The notes under the pieces were generated by a model. The model saw nothing but the letters and a program-made list of their open reading frames with translations. It made no database searches and was not told the origin of the DNA. Positions 7,867 to 16,428 of a DNA stretch of 64,000 nt are shown here, piece by piece; positions within the stretch are counted from its first letter, which is position 1, and every line of letters starts with the position of its first letter. Location of the stretch: positions 248,001 to 312,000 of the forward strand of contig JACKDE010000004.1 of NCBI GenBank assembly GCA_020633675.1, given 5' to 3'. Source of the stretch: Deferribacteres bacterium (GTDB lineage Bacteria; Zhuqueibacterota; Zhuqueibacteria; Zhuqueibacterales; Geothermadaptataceae). The position numbers and the translations under genes are program-made.

Positions 7867-9789
7867 ATGGGCGAACAAGCTGTCAACCGCGAATTGCAAG
7901 GCGACCAAATCCGGGCATTTGAGAAGCACCTTTTAAAAGATATTCGCGCGCTCGAAAAAATGCTAAAAACCGATATCTTCGAAAAAGATGTGAGGCGAAT
8001 CGGTGCAGAACAAGAACTTTTCATCATGGATCACGATTGCCAGCCAGCCCCGCTGGCAATGGAGTTGCTCGACCTGCTCGATGATCCCGCTTTTACGACG
8101 GAAATTGCGAGATTCAATCTCGAATTCAATGTCGATCCAATCCAGCTTCACGCGCACTGCTTTTCCGAGCTCAAGTCCAAAGTTGAACATTATCTGGCCA
8201 AAGCGCGTGATAAGGCTGCCACACTTGATGCAGAAATCATTCTTGTAGGCATACTGCCCACCCTGCGGAAATCCCATCTCGGCATGGAAAACATGTCACC
8301 AAAGCCACGCTACACTGCGCTCAATGATGCCATGAATCGCCTGAGAGGCGGCGAATACGAACTCTTCATTCGCGGAACAGACGAAATTTTCATCAAGCAC
8401 GAGTCAGTGATGCTGGAGGCGTGCAACACCAGCTTCCAGTTTCATTTGCAGGTTCATCCCTCAGAGTTTGCCAAATTTTATAATATCGCTCAGTTGGTCA
8501 GTGCGCCGGTTTTAGCCGCTGCGGCCAATTCGCCTTTATTGTTTGGTAAACGACTTTGGCGGGAAACGCGTATTGCCGTTTTTCAGCAAGCGATCGATAC
8601 CCGACGGCTACCCCCACACTTGCGGCATACCATTCCGCGCGTTAGTTTCGGCAACAATTGGATTCGTGATTCTGTTCTCGAAATTTTCCAGGAAGATATT
8701 ATGCGCTTTCGCGTGTTGCTGGGTGCAGAAGTCGAGGAAGACTCCCTTGAGATGGTTGAACAAGGAAGCGTCCCTCAACTAAAAGCACTGCAAATACACA
8801 ACAGCACCATCTATCGCTGGAATCGCCCGTGTTACGGATTGACGGATGGTATACCGCACCTGCGCATCGAAAATCGGATTTTGCCGGCCGGGCCGACGGT
8901 TGCAGACGAAGTAGCCAATGCAGCGTTTTGGTTTGGCCTCATTTTTGGCATTTCAGCAGAGCATGGCGACGTTGTGCAAAAAATCCCATTTGATGCAGCG
9001 AAAACCAACTTTCTGTTTGCCGCGCGGCGTGGATTGCAAGCACAATTCGCCTGGCTTAAGGATAAAACTTATCCAGCACAGAAATTGATTGTACAGCAGC
9101 TTTTGCCGCTGGCGAAAGCTGGCCTGGAACAAAACAGTGTGTGTGCTGACGACATCGATCACTATCTGGGCATTATCGAAAAACGTGTCAAGACAGGGCG
9201 CACCGGAGCAATGTGGCAGATCGACTCGATCGAAGCCAGCCCCGCTGAGGGCTCAGCAGACGAACGGTTGTGCTCGCTGACCAATGCCCTGATCCGCAGG
9301 CAGCGGACCGAAGCACCCGTTCATACCTGGAAGCCAGCCGAAATACACCTGAAGAGCGATTGGAAAAAACACTTCATCCGCGTTGAGCAGTTCATGAGCA
9401 CCGATCTTGTGACAGCAAATGAAGACGACACTGTTGACCTCGTGCTCAGCATGATGAAATGGCGACGTGTGCGACACATTCCGGTAGAAGACAGCGACAA
9501 TCGGCTGGTCGGCCTAATCACTTATCGCTCTTTGATACGGTATTTGCATAAGTATCTCGATAGCGCAACACGCTCACCGATTGCGATTCGGGAAATGATG
9601 AAAAAAGATGTTGCCACAGTTTCACCGACAACTACGTCATTAGCTGCGATCGAAATGCTGCGAAAGGAAAATATCAGCTGCCTGCCAGTCGTCGACGATG
9701 GAAAGTTAGTTGGCATCATTACCGAACATGATTTTTTAAGAATTGCTGAACAATTTCTCTATTCGGAATTTGTTGAGAAAAAAAAATAA
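7867..9789 (+). CDS. Glutamate-cysteine-ligase-family enzyme with C-terminal CBS pair
   Basis: The 640-residue protein has an N-terminal GCS2-type carboxylate-amine ligase domain (about residues 20-430). Its motifs include RRIGAEQELFIMD (the GxExE-like metal and glutamate site), EFNVDPIQLHAHCF, and CNTSFQFHLQVHPSEF. It ends in two CBS domains: MSTDLVTANEDDTVDLV...VGLITYRSL (about 500-555) and MMKKDVATVSPTTTSLAAIE...VGIITEHDFL (about 575-630). The enzyme part likely joins glutamate or a similar acid to an amine using ATP; gamma-glutamylcysteine synthesis is possible but not proven. The CBS pair suggests control by adenine nucleotides. The ATG at 7867 has GGAGG 8 nt upstream and is preferred over an in-frame TTG at 7849. 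No glutathione-synthetase gene is nearby. Confidence 0.85.
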   Translation: MGEQAVNRELQGDQIRAFEKHLLKDIRALEKMLKTDIFEKDVRRIGAEQELFIMDHDCQPAPLAMELLDLLDDPAFTTEIARFNLEFNVDPIQLHAHCFSELKSKVEHYLAKARDKAATLDAEIILVGILPTLRKSHLGMENMSPKPRYTALNDAMNRLRGGEYELFIRGTDEIFIKHESVMLEACNTSFQFHLQVHPSEFAKFYNIAQLVSAPVLAAAANSPLLFGKRLWRETRIAVFQQAIDTRRLPPHLRHTIPRVSFGNNWIRDSVLEIFQEDIMRFRVLLGAEVEEDSLEMVEQGSVPQLKALQIHNSTIYRWNRPCYGLTDGIPHLRIENRILPAGPTVADEVANAAFWFGLIFGISAEHGDVVQKIPFDAAKTNFLFAARRGLQAQFAWLKDKTYPAQKLIVQQLLPLAKAGLEQNSVCADDIDHYLGIIEKRVKTGRTGAMWQIDSIEASPAEGSADERLCSLTNALIRRQRTEAPVHTWKPAEIHLKSDWKKHFIRVEQFMSTDLVTANEDDTVDLVLSMMKWRRVRHIPVEDSDNRLVGLITYRSLIRYLHKYLDSATRSPIAIREMMKKDVATVSPTTTSLAAIEMLRKENISCLPVVDDGKLVGIITEHDFLRIAEQFLYSEFVEKKK

Positions 9790-9983
9790 TGGCAGATATA
9801 GGAACCACCTTCCATCCCGAAAGAAATACCAGAAATCTCCTCCAACTCCGCGAATATCTCCTATTCAGCTCTCATTTTTTAGCAATTGCCAATAATTAAC
9901 GCATTCGTATCATCAATGATGCATTTCTTGATACCAAGAGGCAAACAGCTAAAATTTTCGTTTGAGTGATTTCAATTAGGGGT

Positions 9984-10022
9984 AAAAAAAAACTGCCCGG
10001 CGCGAAAATCACGCCGGGCAGT
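9984..10022 (-). terminator. Rho-independent terminator of the UspA gene
   Basis: An 11-bp perfect GC-rich stem (ACTGCCCGGCG at 9992-10002 with CGCCGGGCAGT at 10012-10022) encloses a 9-nt loop. On the minus strand it is followed by nine U residues (A run at 9984-9992). It lies 20 nt past the stop of the minus-strand double-UspA gene. Confidence 0.93.
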
Positions 10023-10042
10023 CGGGGATGGGGAGAGAAATA

Positions 10043-10948
10043 TCAATGCGTTTCAGCTTTGACTGTAAAAACGGGAGTAATTGCCTTGCGTACAACTTTC
10101 TCGGTTGTTGAACCGATAAGGAAATGATCCAGGCCACTCAATCCATGCGTCGCCATGAAGATCATGTCGGCATTTTGCTCTTCAGCGAAATGCATGATTT
10201 CGCTATGCGCCCGCCCTTCACGGACGTGCGTGCTGTACTCGACCTTTTCTTTAAGTTCTTTTTCAACATATTCCTGCAGCGCTTCAATCGATTTTTCACG
10301 CAGATCCGGGATAATATTGAGAACAGATGTTTCGCCTGTTACAAAAAATGCCGGGTGAATCTGTTCCTCAATAACATATAGCACTTCCAGGGAGGCCCCG
10401 AATATTTTTGCAAGATCGATTGCATGCACCAACGCCATTTTTGAATAATTGGAAAAGTCGACTGCAACAACAAACTTTTCAAGCTTAGGAGCAACAATCT
10501 TTTCTTTTTTCACCTGTTTGATAGTGAGGACTGGACAAGGCTGATGTCGAATCACGTTTTCAGCAACGCTTCCCATCAAGAAATGACTTAAACCTGTCCG
10601 ACCGTGGGTGCCCATCACGATTAAATCGTATTTTTTGCTCTGGGCATAGCTAATGATTTCTTCAGCCGCAGAAATGCCACGTACGGTTTCTTTTTTGATG
10701 GGAACATTTTTGTGCTCATGTTCAAGCTTTTCGAACCGCTCCTGAGCTGTCTCTTCCATCGTTGAGAGGACTTGCTCATAATTAGGGAAACGATATGCTG
10801 GATTGTTCGGATCATCCTGAAAGAGTGATATGACATGGAAAAGTGTAATTTTCCCATCATACTTAGTCGCGATTTGGGCAGCGTAGGCCAGTGCCTGCTC
10901 TGCGTTGTCCGAAAAATCTGTCGGTACCAGAATCTTTTTGAATTTCAT
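10043..10948 (-). CDS. Universal stress protein, two UspA domains
   Basis: The 301-residue protein is a tandem of two UspA folds. Each half starts with a hydrophobic strand (MKFKKILVPTDFS and EKFVVAVDFS) and ends with the ATP-binding signature G-x2-G-x9-G-[ST]: GTHGRTGLSHFLMGSVAENV (about residues 116-135) and ATHGLSGLDHFLIGSTTEKV (about 262-281). Both signatures are largely intact, so ATP binding is likely; the second opens with Ala rather than Gly. Such proteins are soluble stress and starvation factors. It is a single-gene unit: the next gene upstream (TonB) ends in the same direction 50 nt away and the gene has its own strong terminator. The ATG at 10948 is clear. Confidence 0.93.
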   Translation of the reverse strand: MKFKKILVPTDFSDNAEQALAYAAQIATKYDGKITLFHVISLFQDDPNNPAYRFPNYEQVLSTMEETAQERFEKLEHEHKNVPIKKETVRGISAAEEIISYAQSKKYDLIVMGTHGRTGLSHFLMGSVAENVIRHQPCPVLTIKQVKKEKIVAPKLEKFVVAVDFSNYSKMALVHAIDLAKIFGASLEVLYVIEEQIHPAFFVTGETSVLNIIPDLREKSIEALQEYVEKELKEKVEYSTHVREGRAHSEIMHFAEEQNADMIFMATHGLSGLDHFLIGSTTEKVVRKAITPVFTVKAETH

Positions 10949-10997
10949 ATCGAAAATCCTCCAGATTAGCTCAGTCGCATCAGCAGCAAGCGCAAAT

Positions 10998-11666
10998 TTA
11001 TGTGGCTACCTTTTGATCGCGAAGTTTAAAGGTTACAGGCACTGAAATCCAGACTTTGACAGGCACGTCGCGTTGATAGGCCGGTTTCCATTTCATTTTC
11101 ATTAAAGCTGCTTCTGCGGCAGCTTCAAATCCGATATTGGTTCCAGAATCCTTCAAAATCCGAACTTTGACAGTGTTGCCTTGCTCATCAACCAGCACAC
11201 TCATAATCGTTCGGCCTTCGATTCCAGCCTTGCGTGCAAGCTCAGGATACTCAAGAACTTTCAGAAGTGCTGCCATACCTCCGACCATCATTGGCGGCTC
11301 GTCGTAAGCAACAAACTCATATTGGCTGTCATCATCCGAAACTGGTGGTGGCGGCGGTGGTTGCACCTCTTCAAAATTAATCTCTGTGATCTCTATGGTT
11401 TCATCTTCCGGGATGTCCATATCCTCGGACGGCACCGCCACAGCAGGCCGTGGCGGAGCTGGCGGCCGCTTCATCTGCTCCGTGACAGGAATATCTTCGA
11501 CATCCATTGTGATTTCCGTTGCTTCGAATTTCACATTTGTGTCTATCTCTGAGCGATAAAACAAGAAGATGGCTGTCACCAGAGAAAGCGAAACGATCAA
11601 TCCCACCTCAATGTATTTTTTGTGCCTGATTTTCAAATCGACAGCAGGATTCTTGTAAGCAACCAT
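10998..11666 (-). CDS. TonB-family energy transducer
   Basis: The 222-residue protein has a cytoplasmic start, one membrane anchor (VGLIVSLSLVTAIFLFY, about residues 22-38), a proline/acid-rich periplasmic spacer (MKRPPAPPRPAVAVP, then QPPPPPPVSDDD), and the C-terminal TonB domain (about 135-215: LARKAGIEGRTIMSVLVDEQG and MKMKWKPAYQRDVPVKVWIS). TonB couples the inner-membrane proton gradient to outer-membrane receptors, and this copy may serve the two TonB-dependent receptors further right in the window. No exbB or exbD lies beside it. The ATG at 11666 follows AGGTGAT. Confidence 0.93.
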   Translation of the reverse strand: MVAYKNPAVDLKIRHKKYIEVGLIVSLSLVTAIFLFYRSEIDTNVKFEATEITMDVEDIPVTEQMKRPPAPPRPAVAVPSEDMDIPEDETIEITEINFEEVQPPPPPPVSDDDSQYEFVAYDEPPMMVGGMAALLKVLEYPELARKAGIEGRTIMSVLVDEQGNTVKVRILKDSGTNIGFEAAAEAALMKMKWKPAYQRDVPVKVWISVPVTFKLRDQKVAT

Positions 11667-12176
11667 TATATCACCTCGCCTTTATAATTTTCCTGCCTGT
11701 TGAAAAGCAAGGACTATTCCAATTATTGTAGCAGCTTGAAGACATGATCTGCAACAGAGCTAATAACTTTAATATCAAAGAGTTAAATTTATATAGCATT
11801 CTGGTTTTAGCCATATAGGGTTGGTACCAGTGTTCGCTTTTTTCGCAATAATAAGAACCTTATTGCAAATTCAGGAAATGATTAAAATCTGGATGAATTG
11901 CAACGGTTTGCTAATGCAGGCTTTGAAATTTTTCATGCACATGCTCAATGGCATTGCACTATCTTGCTCGGATTCTTGCTTACCGATCGCCTCGTATACT
12001 TTGAATTTTATACAATTGTATTAAATTTTGCTTTTGTTGAAATACAATTTATCTTTCACTATTCCGTGCTGAAAGTCTGCAATCGCGTGCGCAGTGGGTA
12101 TATTTAAAGGCAAATTTGGATTTTAACCGAGTTCGAGAATGCTAGATTCATATAAAACCAAGGATTGGAACAAAGC
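11667..12176. other. AT-rich intergenic region
   Basis: The 510-nt stretch separates divergent genes for TonB and the MinD-like ATPase. Short open frames inside lack ribosome sites and conserved features. TTGAAA at 12037-12042 followed 17 nt later by TATTCC is a weak promoter candidate for the ATPase gene. No RNA gene was recognised. Confidence 0.4.
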
Positions 12177-13466
12177 ATGAACAGTCTTTTCGTCAGGGTA
12201 GATGATAAGCAATATGGTCCGTTTTCCAGGCACGAACTTCGCGGTCTTGCTAAAAAGGGTAAGTTCACGCCGGGAGATTGGGTTTGGCATGATGAGGACA
12301 ATGCTTGGGTACATGCTGAGCAATTGAATGAGCTCAAGAGCCTGTTTTCCGACGAATCTGTGTTTGACGCCCCGAAAAGTACCGTCATGGCAATCGGCGG
12401 CGGCAAGGGTGGTGTAGGCAAAACCGTAATGACAGCATCGATCGGTGTGGCGCTGGCCAGCCTTGGGAATAAAGTCGTTATGGTCGATGCCGATTTAGGA
12501 GGCGCCAACCTTCACACAGTCATGGGCATTCTTGAGCCGGAGTACACCTTTTTCGACTTTTACACCCTGCAGCGTGAAAGCCTGAACGACATTATTTTAG
12601 AAACCAATGTTCAGAATCTCGGCCTCATTAGCGGGGCATGTGGTACGCTGGGTCTCGCCAATCCGAAATATTCGCAAAAATTGCGCTTTATCAAACAGCT
12701 GCGATCTGTGGATGCAGACTTTTTGCTGCTCGACTTGGGTGCAGGCTCTTCCTACAATATCATCGATTTTTTCCTCGCGGCTGACGAAGGCATCATCGTG
12801 ACCAATCCCGATCCGATGGCGATTCAAGAAGCATTTAATTTCATTAAAGTTTGCTTGTTGAGGAAACTCAAGCGCGCTTTTCATGGCAATAAAGCAGTCA
12901 CCGCGCTGCTCGATCATGAAGAAATTACCCGTCCCGGCAGGATGCAGGTCACATTGGCCGACGTCTTAGAGAAAGTTAACGAGATCGACGAGCGCACTGG
13001 CGACTTCTTTCAGCAAGTACTGGAATCATACAGACCAAAGCTGCTTTTGAATATGGTGGCCGGCCCAAAAGATGTTAAAGAAGGCGTGGCAATTCAAGCC
13101 GCAGCCGCAGAAATTTTGAACATCGATGTCAATTTCATCGGTTTTGTTAGCCAGGATCAAAGCGTTCGTGAAGCAGTACGCTCCCTTAAGCCATTCCTGC
13201 TGCAAGATCCGAAGTCACAGGCATCGCAAGACTTGTCGAAGCTGATTAATGTAAAAATGCTCGGCAAATCGATGTTCAAAAGCCTGTGGGAAAAGCGCAA
13301 ACTGCACAAACGCCTTCAAGAAGAAAAGAACAAATATCCTGAGCTCAATCTCAGCGACAAAGCACCAACTTGCTCGGTGAGATGTTTTTACTGGGGTGAT
13401 TGCGAATACCAAAATGGTGGCCATCCTTGCACCGTTCGGCATCTCGAACCGATATTCAAGGGCTGA
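12177..13466 (+). CDS. MinD/ParA-type ATPase with N-terminal GYF-like domain and C-terminal Cys cluster
   Basis: The 429-residue protein has three parts. Residues 1-55 resemble a GYF_2 domain (VRVDDKQYGPFSRHELRGLA, then GDWVWHDEDNAWVHA). Residues 65-380 form a deviant-Walker ATPase: GGGKGGVGKTVMTASIGVAL for the P-loop, KVVMVDADLGGANLHTVMGI for switch I, and DADFLLLDLGAGSSYNI for Walker B. The FleN/YlxH/MinD group fits best. The C-terminus holds C399, C403, C409 and C418 (CSVRCFYWGDCEYQNGGHPC), a possible zinc or Fe-S site that I do not know from MinD proteins. No flagellar or division gene is adjacent, so its cargo is unknown. ATG 12177 is preferred over a TTG at 12165 that abuts the AGGA. 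Confidence 0.83.
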   Translation: MNSLFVRVDDKQYGPFSRHELRGLAKKGKFTPGDWVWHDEDNAWVHAEQLNELKSLFSDESVFDAPKSTVMAIGGGKGGVGKTVMTASIGVALASLGNKVVMVDADLGGANLHTVMGILEPEYTFFDFYTLQRESLNDIILETNVQNLGLISGACGTLGLANPKYSQKLRFIKQLRSVDADFLLLDLGAGSSYNIIDFFLAADEGIIVTNPDPMAIQEAFNFIKVCLLRKLKRAFHGNKAVTALLDHEEITRPGRMQVTLADVLEKVNEIDERTGDFFQQVLESYRPKLLLNMVAGPKDVKEGVAIQAAAAEILNIDVNFIGFVSQDQSVREAVRSLKPFLLQDPKSQASQDLSKLINVKMLGKSMFKSLWEKRKLHKRLQEEKNKYPELNLSDKAPTCSVRCFYWGDCEYQNGGHPCTVRHLEPIFKG

Positions 13467-13534
13467 TATATTGAGAGCATGTGCAATTTTTGCGAAATGT
13501 TTAAGAAAATTAATTGCGTAAGGGCATATATTTC

Positions 13535-13563
13535 TTGACATTTCGAAAGGTGGTCTTTATATT
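13535..13563 (+). promoter_or_regulatory. Consensus sigma70-type promoter
   Basis: TTGACA at 13535-13540 and TATATT at 13558-13563 are separated by exactly 17 nt, a near-perfect match to the housekeeping consensus. It points rightward, but the next start codon is about 330 nt away, so the transcript has a long leader or encodes a small RNA. Confidence 0.6.
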
Positions 13564-13892
13564 GGCATTCGTTGATGCGCAATTACAAACCTGCCTCGAT
13601 TTTGATTTGATTCAGCACCATGATTTAGCACCTCGCGATTCTTTAGTGATGCAGTGACACGATTTGTTCCGAGATTCAAACATCGAATCGTTAGCCAAAT
13701 CCGCGCTGACAGCATCGTGTTTTCCTCCCTCATCTGCCTGATAGCGATCTTTCATTCACGTATTTTCACCAACCAGGCAAATTGCTGAAATCGTCCCTCG
13801 CTGTAGCACAAAATCCCCTTTATTTTTAGTTGTTTTTGAATTGGGAGTGGAGCAATTCCATACCTCGTCCCCCTAACCATGAGGTGTGCAAA
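13564..13892 (+). other. Long untranslated leader or small-RNA candidate
   Basis: This gene-free stretch lies downstream of the 13535 promoter and upstream of the lipoprotein gene. I see no known riboswitch signature, no strong terminator and no reading frame with a ribosome site. Confidence 0.3.
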
Positions 13893-14546
13893 ATGGAACG
13901 TCAAAAATTCGGCGGAATTGCTTGGGGAGCTGTTCTGACTTTAGCTGTTTTCCTGGCAGCCTGTTCGCCATCGCCCAAACAGGAACTTTCTCATCTTCGC
14001 GCTCAACTAATATCTCTTCAAAAATCCAGCCCCGATGACTTTCTCCAACAAGAAATTGCTACGATTGAAGCTTCTCTGCAGCAAATTGCATCACAAATCA
14101 ATACGCAAAACATCGAAAGCGCCGAGCTCACTATTCAGGATGTTAAACAACTGATCACGCAAGCGCAGAGCAAATATGCTGAACGCGAGCAATCAGCAAA
14201 GGATTATAGCCTGAATTTTATCGCTTATGTGCGTTTCCATCTCGATAGCGTCAGTACTGTGATTCATAATATGCCGCATCGCACCTTCATTGACCAAAAT
14301 CGTAGAGACATTGCTCGTTTTCGCTTGCGCGCGGTTCAAGAAGCAGCGAATCAGCTAGAGCAGTTCGTTGCCTCCGAGCAGTTTTTCCAGGCACTGTCAG
14401 ACGCGCCGCACATGCAAGCTGCACTGCAAGATCTTCTACAGTATGTTGAATTGCGGCCTATCGATTGGGATGTTTTTAGGGCAAGTTCTCAGAATGCAAC
14501 GAGAATTGCAGCAAAGCCCCAGACTACACTAGCCAAACTTCAGTAA
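13893..14546 (+). CDS. Coiled-coil lipoprotein of unknown function
   Basis: The 217-residue protein is not recognised. It begins with a lipoprotein signal: a basic start MERQKFGG, a hydrophobic core, and the lipobox LAAC with the lipidated Cys at residue 28 (AACSPSPKQEL). The rest is strongly helical, with heptad-like repeats (LSHLRAQLISLQKSS, IEASLQQIASQINTQ) through residue 110. It has no enzymatic motif. It is likely a periplasm-facing membrane-anchored helical protein. ATG 13893 has GAGGTG 6 nt upstream and gives a proper signal peptide, unlike the in-frame TTG 63 nt earlier. It is followed 174 nt later by the sugar-nucleotide pyrophosphorylase gene. Confidence 0.7.
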   Translation: MERQKFGGIAWGAVLTLAVFLAACSPSPKQELSHLRAQLISLQKSSPDDFLQQEIATIEASLQQIASQINTQNIESAELTIQDVKQLITQAQSKYAEREQSAKDYSLNFIAYVRFHLDSVSTVIHNMPHRTFIDQNRRDIARFRLRAVQEAANQLEQFVASEQFFQALSDAPHMQAALQDLLQYVELRPIDWDVFRASSQNATRIAAKPQTTLAKLQ

Positions 14547-14720
14547 GTTACAGCCTGTACTGCATCAGAAAAAATGTTTGCAAAAAAGCCTACTTGTGGC
14601 TATTGTTGATCACTATGAACCATTCATCGAAGCGGCAATAACCGTTCTGCAAATACGTTACGGTTCTGCACATTTTGTGTGACACCCTTCGAATCATGCA
14701 TCGACGTAAGGACTTCATTA

Positions 14721-16130
14721 ATGATCAGCAAGCAAGCAGCCTACCACGAACTTTACAAATCAGCACAAACGGCAGGGCAATCACATATCTTCCGTGACTG
14801 GGATGCTCTCTCCGAAATCCAACAACAGCAGCTCTTGCTGCAAATCAAGTCTATTCACTTCAATGAAATTACCAATCTCGCCCAACACCACATCCATGAC
14901 GATGAATCGACGCACTTTTCAGGCAAGATTGAACCGGTTCACGCGATCCCCATTCCTAAAACAACTGAACAAAAATTGATCGCGCAAAAAATGTGTCATA
15001 TTGGGGAGGAAGCTCTTCAGAGTGGCGAGGTCGGCGTTCTTTTGGTGGCTGGCGGTCAAGGTAGCCGCTTGGGCTTCGACGGTCCCAAAGGCATTTTCCC
15101 GATCACACCCGTTTTACAGAAATCGCTGTTCCATTTGCATGCTGAAAAAATCAAGGCGCTCAGTGTAAAATATCGAACCCGGCTGCCTTTTTACATTATG
15201 ACCAGCCAGGCGAACCATGCCGCCACGCTGGCCTTTTTTGCAAAGCATGATTACTTCGGTCTTGATAGCGCCGACGTATTTTTCTTTCAGCAGGGCATGT
15301 TGCCCGCACTGGATGGAACCGGCAAAATGATCATCGACGCGCCCGGGCACCTTTTTATGAACCCGAACGGTCATGGCGGCGTTTTGGAGGCACTTGCAGA
15401 GAGTGGTGCGCTTGCTGATATGCAAAAGCGTGGTCTTCAACATATTTATTATTTTCAGGTCGATAATGTGCTGGCGAAAATCTGCGATCCCGTTTTTCTT
15501 GGATACCATATCGAGGCACAAGCGGAAATGTCCTCGAAAGTAGTCGCCAAGCGGGATGCGTACGAAAAAGTGGGCGTGATCGGCAAAATTGACGGTAAGC
15601 TTGGTGTAATTGAATACTCGGACCTTTCCGAGCAGGATAAAACGGCTACCACCGATACGGGTGAGCTACGCTACAATGCAGGCAGCATCGCCATTCATAT
15701 CATCGATGTAGCGTTCATCCAGCAATTTGCGCAGCATGACCTCGGCCTGCCGTGGCATGTGGCGCATAAAAAAATTCCCTATTTAAATGAAGATGGCCAG
15801 CTTGTACAACCTGATGCACCCAATGGCTATAAATTCGAAAAATTTATATTCGATGCACTTGCCTTCGTCAACAAAAGTGTGGTGATGGAGGTGGATCGTG
15901 ACGAAGAATTTAGTCCTGTCAAAAACAGCACAGGGGAAGATTCTCCGCAGACGGCGCAGCAGGCGATGTCCCGACTTTTTGCCAAATGGTTGAGGCAAGC
16001 TGGATTCACAATCGCCGAACCAGGGCTGCCCAAAATTGAAATCAGTTCGCTTTTTGCAACAGATGCTGATGAATTTTGTGCAAAGTTTTCGGGACAGGGC
16101 AAAATCGATTCAGCTTTCTATATTGAATAG
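14721..16130 (+). CDS. UDP-sugar pyrophosphorylase (UAP1/UDPGP type 1 family)
   Basis: The 469-residue enzyme carries the nucleotidyltransferase signature LLVAGGQGSRLGFDGPKGIF (about residues 103-122), NGHGGVLEALAESG (uridine-binding loop region), YYFQVDNVLAKICDPVFLGY (metal Asp), and YKFEKFIFDAL with EVDRDEEFSPVKNSTGEDS near the C-terminus. These features fit eukaryote-like UDP-N-acetylglucosamine/UDP-glucose pyrophosphorylases, which make the UDP-sugar from UTP and the sugar-1-phosphate. The exact sugar cannot be told from sequence. ATG 14721 has AAGGA 8 nt upstream and is preferred over an in-frame GTG at 14679. It supplies precursors for envelope polysaccharide. A hairpin follows the stop codon. 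Confidence 0.88.
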   Translation: MISKQAAYHELYKSAQTAGQSHIFRDWDALSEIQQQQLLLQIKSIHFNEITNLAQHHIHDDESTHFSGKIEPVHAIPIPKTTEQKLIAQKMCHIGEEALQSGEVGVLLVAGGQGSRLGFDGPKGIFPITPVLQKSLFHLHAEKIKALSVKYRTRLPFYIMTSQANHAATLAFFAKHDYFGLDSADVFFFQQGMLPALDGTGKMIIDAPGHLFMNPNGHGGVLEALAESGALADMQKRGLQHIYYFQVDNVLAKICDPVFLGYHIEAQAEMSSKVVAKRDAYEKVGVIGKIDGKLGVIEYSDLSEQDKTATTDTGELRYNAGSIAIHIIDVAFIQQFAQHDLGLPWHVAHKKIPYLNEDGQLVQPDAPNGYKFEKFIFDALAFVNKSVVMEVDRDEEFSPVKNSTGEDSPQTAQQAMSRLFAKWLRQAGFTIAEPGLPKIEISSLFATDADEFCAKFSGQGKIDSAFYIE

Positions 16131-16137
16131 TCAGTAA

Positions 16138-16180
16138 GCGGCACAGCTCAATTTTTCCTAATTGAAATTGGCTGTGTCGC
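16138..16180 (+). terminator. Hairpin after the pyrophosphorylase gene
   Basis: GCGGCACAGC (16138-16147) pairs with GCTGTGTCGC (16171-16180), ten positions with one G-U, and the loop contains further TCAATT/AATTGA pairing. No U tract follows, so termination is only probable. Confidence 0.45.
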
Positions 16181-16428
16181 ACTTCTTCATACCACACTAC
16201 TTTCCCAACTCAACCTTCCTCCACATTTTTTGCGACGCAGCAGGATACTAACGCATATTAGCTTTGTGCTTTCAGCACGAAACGCTTGCCTCTTTCCAGC
16301 AGAATTCTATTTTACAGCAAGCTAAAACACCAAATGTTTAAATGAACTGACTGCTCAAGCTTCCGCAATCCATGGCAGATTTTGAGCAAACAAAAGGTGC
16401 TTCAACAAACAAAATTGCCGCATAAATA

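Noticed and set aside
11821..12024. 67-residue plus-strand open frame
   Set aside because: AT-rich random composition, no ribosome site, no conserved motif.
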